From positions 1 to 5,292 of the forward strand of contig MFMA01000049.1 of the NCBI GenBank assembly GCA_001783355.1: a stretch of 5,292 nt of DNA, read 5' to 3'. This document shows positions 4,072 through 5,292 of this stretch, one piece after another. Positions within the stretch are counted from its first letter, which is position 1. Every line of letters begins with the position of its first letter. This stretch comes from Candidatus Kaiserbacteria bacterium RIFCSPLOWO2_01_FULL_54_20. Lineage in GTDB: Bacteria; Patescibacteriota; Minisyncoccia; Phycocordibacterales; UBA2100. Made by a program: the position numbers and the translations under genes. The notes beneath the pieces were generated by a model. That model searched no databases, was not told where the DNA came from, and worked only from the letters and a program-made list of their open reading frames with translations.

Positions 4072-5292
4072 ATGTGGCTGAAAAGACTCCTGGGCTTCCA
4101 GGCCCGACGTACTCCCCTTTTTTTGTACAACACGCTCGGCAAAGCGAAACAAGAGTTCGCCCTTCCCTCGTACTCCAGCACCGTACGCATGTACAACTGC
4201 GGACCCACAGTCTACGACACGTCGCACATCGGCAATCTGCGCTCCTACGTATTCGCCGATATCGTGCGACGTACCCTGGAGTACAACGGATATACGGTGA
4301 AGCAGGTCATCAATATCACTGATTTCGGACACTTGAGCTCGGATGCGGACGCGGGACCGGACAAGATGACCAAGGCACTCAAGCGCGAAGGGCTCGAACT
4401 CTCGATGGAGAATATGCGAGCGCTCGCGGAGCGGTATACCGAGCAATTCCTTACGGACCTTAAAACGCTCAACATAAACACCGAACGTATTGCATTCCCC
4501 CGCGCATCCGACCACATACGCGGTGAGATAGCGCTCATTCATACGCTTGAGGAAAAAGGGTACACCTACCGAGGAGAGGACGGCGTCTACTACGACACAT
4601 CTCGTTTTTCTGCATATGGAAAGCTAGGTAATATCAATATCTCCGGGCTCAAAGCAGGCGCGCGCGTCGCTGCAGAACCGGATAAACGCAGTCCCACGGA
4701 TTTTCTTTTATGGAAACTCGACAAGCATCTCGGATGGGATAGCCCGTGGGGCAAAGGCTTCCCGGGCTGGCATATTGAGTGCTCTGCCATGATAAACGCG
4801 ACGCTCGGAAAGCAAATAGATATTCATACCGGCGGCATCGACCTTCTGCCGACGCACCACAACAACGAAATAGCGCAATCCGAAGTCGCGACGGGCAAGC
4901 GGCCGTTCTCCCGATTCTGGATGCACCATGAGTTCCTCAATATCGATAAGGAAAAGATATCGAAGTCGCTCGGCAACATGATCAACCTCGCCGAGCTTTC
5001 CGAAAAAGGATTTCATCCGCTCGCCCTCCGATATCTTTTTTTGGGAGCGCACTATCGAACGCCCATGAATTTCACGTGGGAAGCGCTCGAAGCGGCCCAA
5101 ACATCTTTTTTGAAGCTTCGCAGTCTTATCGATTCAGAAAAGCAGACAGGCGCGATTCCGAAAACGTGGGAAGCAAAGATACACGAGAGATTCAACGACG
5201 ACCTGGACACTCCCGGAGCCTTGGGGATTTTGTGGGAAATGGTCAAGGATCGCGACCTTGCCCGCGCGGACATCCGCGCGGGCATATTGGAA
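4072..5292 (+). CDS. cysS: Cysteinyl-tRNA synthetase, 3' end beyond the window
   Basis: CysRS is a class I aminoacyl-tRNA synthetase that attaches cysteine to tRNA-Cys in the cytoplasm. The frame stays open for 407 codons to the window edge, so I estimate roughly the last 60-80 residues are missing. It shows MYNCGPTVYD (40-49), the HIGH-type motif HIGN (52-55) and the KMSKS-type motif KISKS (295-299). By spacing with the E. coli zinc site, Cys43, Cys237 (GWHIECSAM), His262 and Glu266 (THHNNEIAQSE) are the zinc ligands. The usual NITDVDDK is replaced by NITDFGHLSSDADAGPDKM (81-99), a form I associate with some CPR and mycoplasma-like enzymes. The start of the DALR anticodon-side region is visible as ERFNDDLDTPGALG (372-385). 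The start at 4072 adds about 15 cationic and hydrophobic residues (MWLKRLLGFQARRTP) before the usual beginning LYNTL; it is chosen because TATAAT lies 8 bases upstream and no other ATG fits. All catalytic motifs look intact. Confidence 0.97.
   Translation, partial: MWLKRLLGFQARRTPLFLYNTLGKAKQEFALPSYSSTVRMYNCGPTVYDTSHIGNLRSYVFADIVRRTLEYNGYTVKQVINITDFGHLSSDADAGPDKMTKALKREGLELSMENMRALAERYTEQFLTDLKTLNINTERIAFPRASDHIRGEIALIHTLEEKGYTYRGEDGVYYDTSRFSAYGKLGNINISGLKAGARVAAEPDKRSPTDFLLWKLDKHLGWDSPWGKGFPGWHIECSAMINATLGKQIDIHTGGIDLLPTHHNNEIAQSEVATGKRPFSRFWMHHEFLNIDKEKISKSLGNMINLAELSEKGFHPLALRYLFLGAHYRTPMNFTWEALEAAQTSFLKLRSLIDSEKQTGAIPKTWEAKIHERFNDDLDTPGALGILWEMVKDRDLARADIRAGILE

Noticed and set aside
3916..4542. 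Long leftward open frame opposite corA and cysS
   Set aside because: It is antisense to two well-supported genes, its product resembles nothing recognisable, and GC-rich wobble positions explain the open frame.

Overview
The window looks like ordinary housekeeping DNA from a member of the Candidate Phyla Radiation (Patescibacteria), most likely a Parcubacteria-type lineage. This rests on sequence style, not a database search. The L27 N-terminus (AGGTAKNLNDSNPKYLGVK) and the cysteinyl-tRNA synthetase segment NITDFGHLSSDADAGPDKM are of a kind I associate with that group. Intergenic gaps are very short, base composition is close to balanced, and the standard bacterial code fits (corA ends at a single TGA).

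Layout, left to right. Positions 1-65 hold the first codons of an unidentified leftward gene. A 54-base divergent gap with a degenerate 7-bp repeat leads to rpmA (L27, rightward). rpmA converges on rplI (L9, leftward) and their ends overlap by 4 bases. A probable intrinsic terminator for rpmA lies inside the 3' coding part of rplI. Next come a rightward alpha/beta-hydrolase-fold protein of unknown substrate (904-1749) and a convergent, membrane-anchored S41 C-terminal processing peptidase (3062-1770). A 50-base divergent promoter region separates the peptidase from a CorA-type membrane transporter (3113-4024). The transporter is followed after 47 bases by cysS (cysteinyl-tRNA synthetase), which runs off the right edge.

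The genes do not form one pathway. L27, L9 and CysRS serve translation; the peptidase and CorA protein act at the cell envelope. No mobile element, CRISPR array, rRNA or tRNA gene was seen. No stretch over 300 bases lacks a gene.

The most consistent unexplained signal is promoter placement. Six of the seven gene starts have a -10-like hexamer ending 6-8 bases before the start codon, and no convincing Shine-Dalgarno motif at a usual distance. This would make most of these mRNAs leaderless. The CorA protein also lacks the GMN signature of its family (QID stands there). I see no evidence for a novel multi-gene system.
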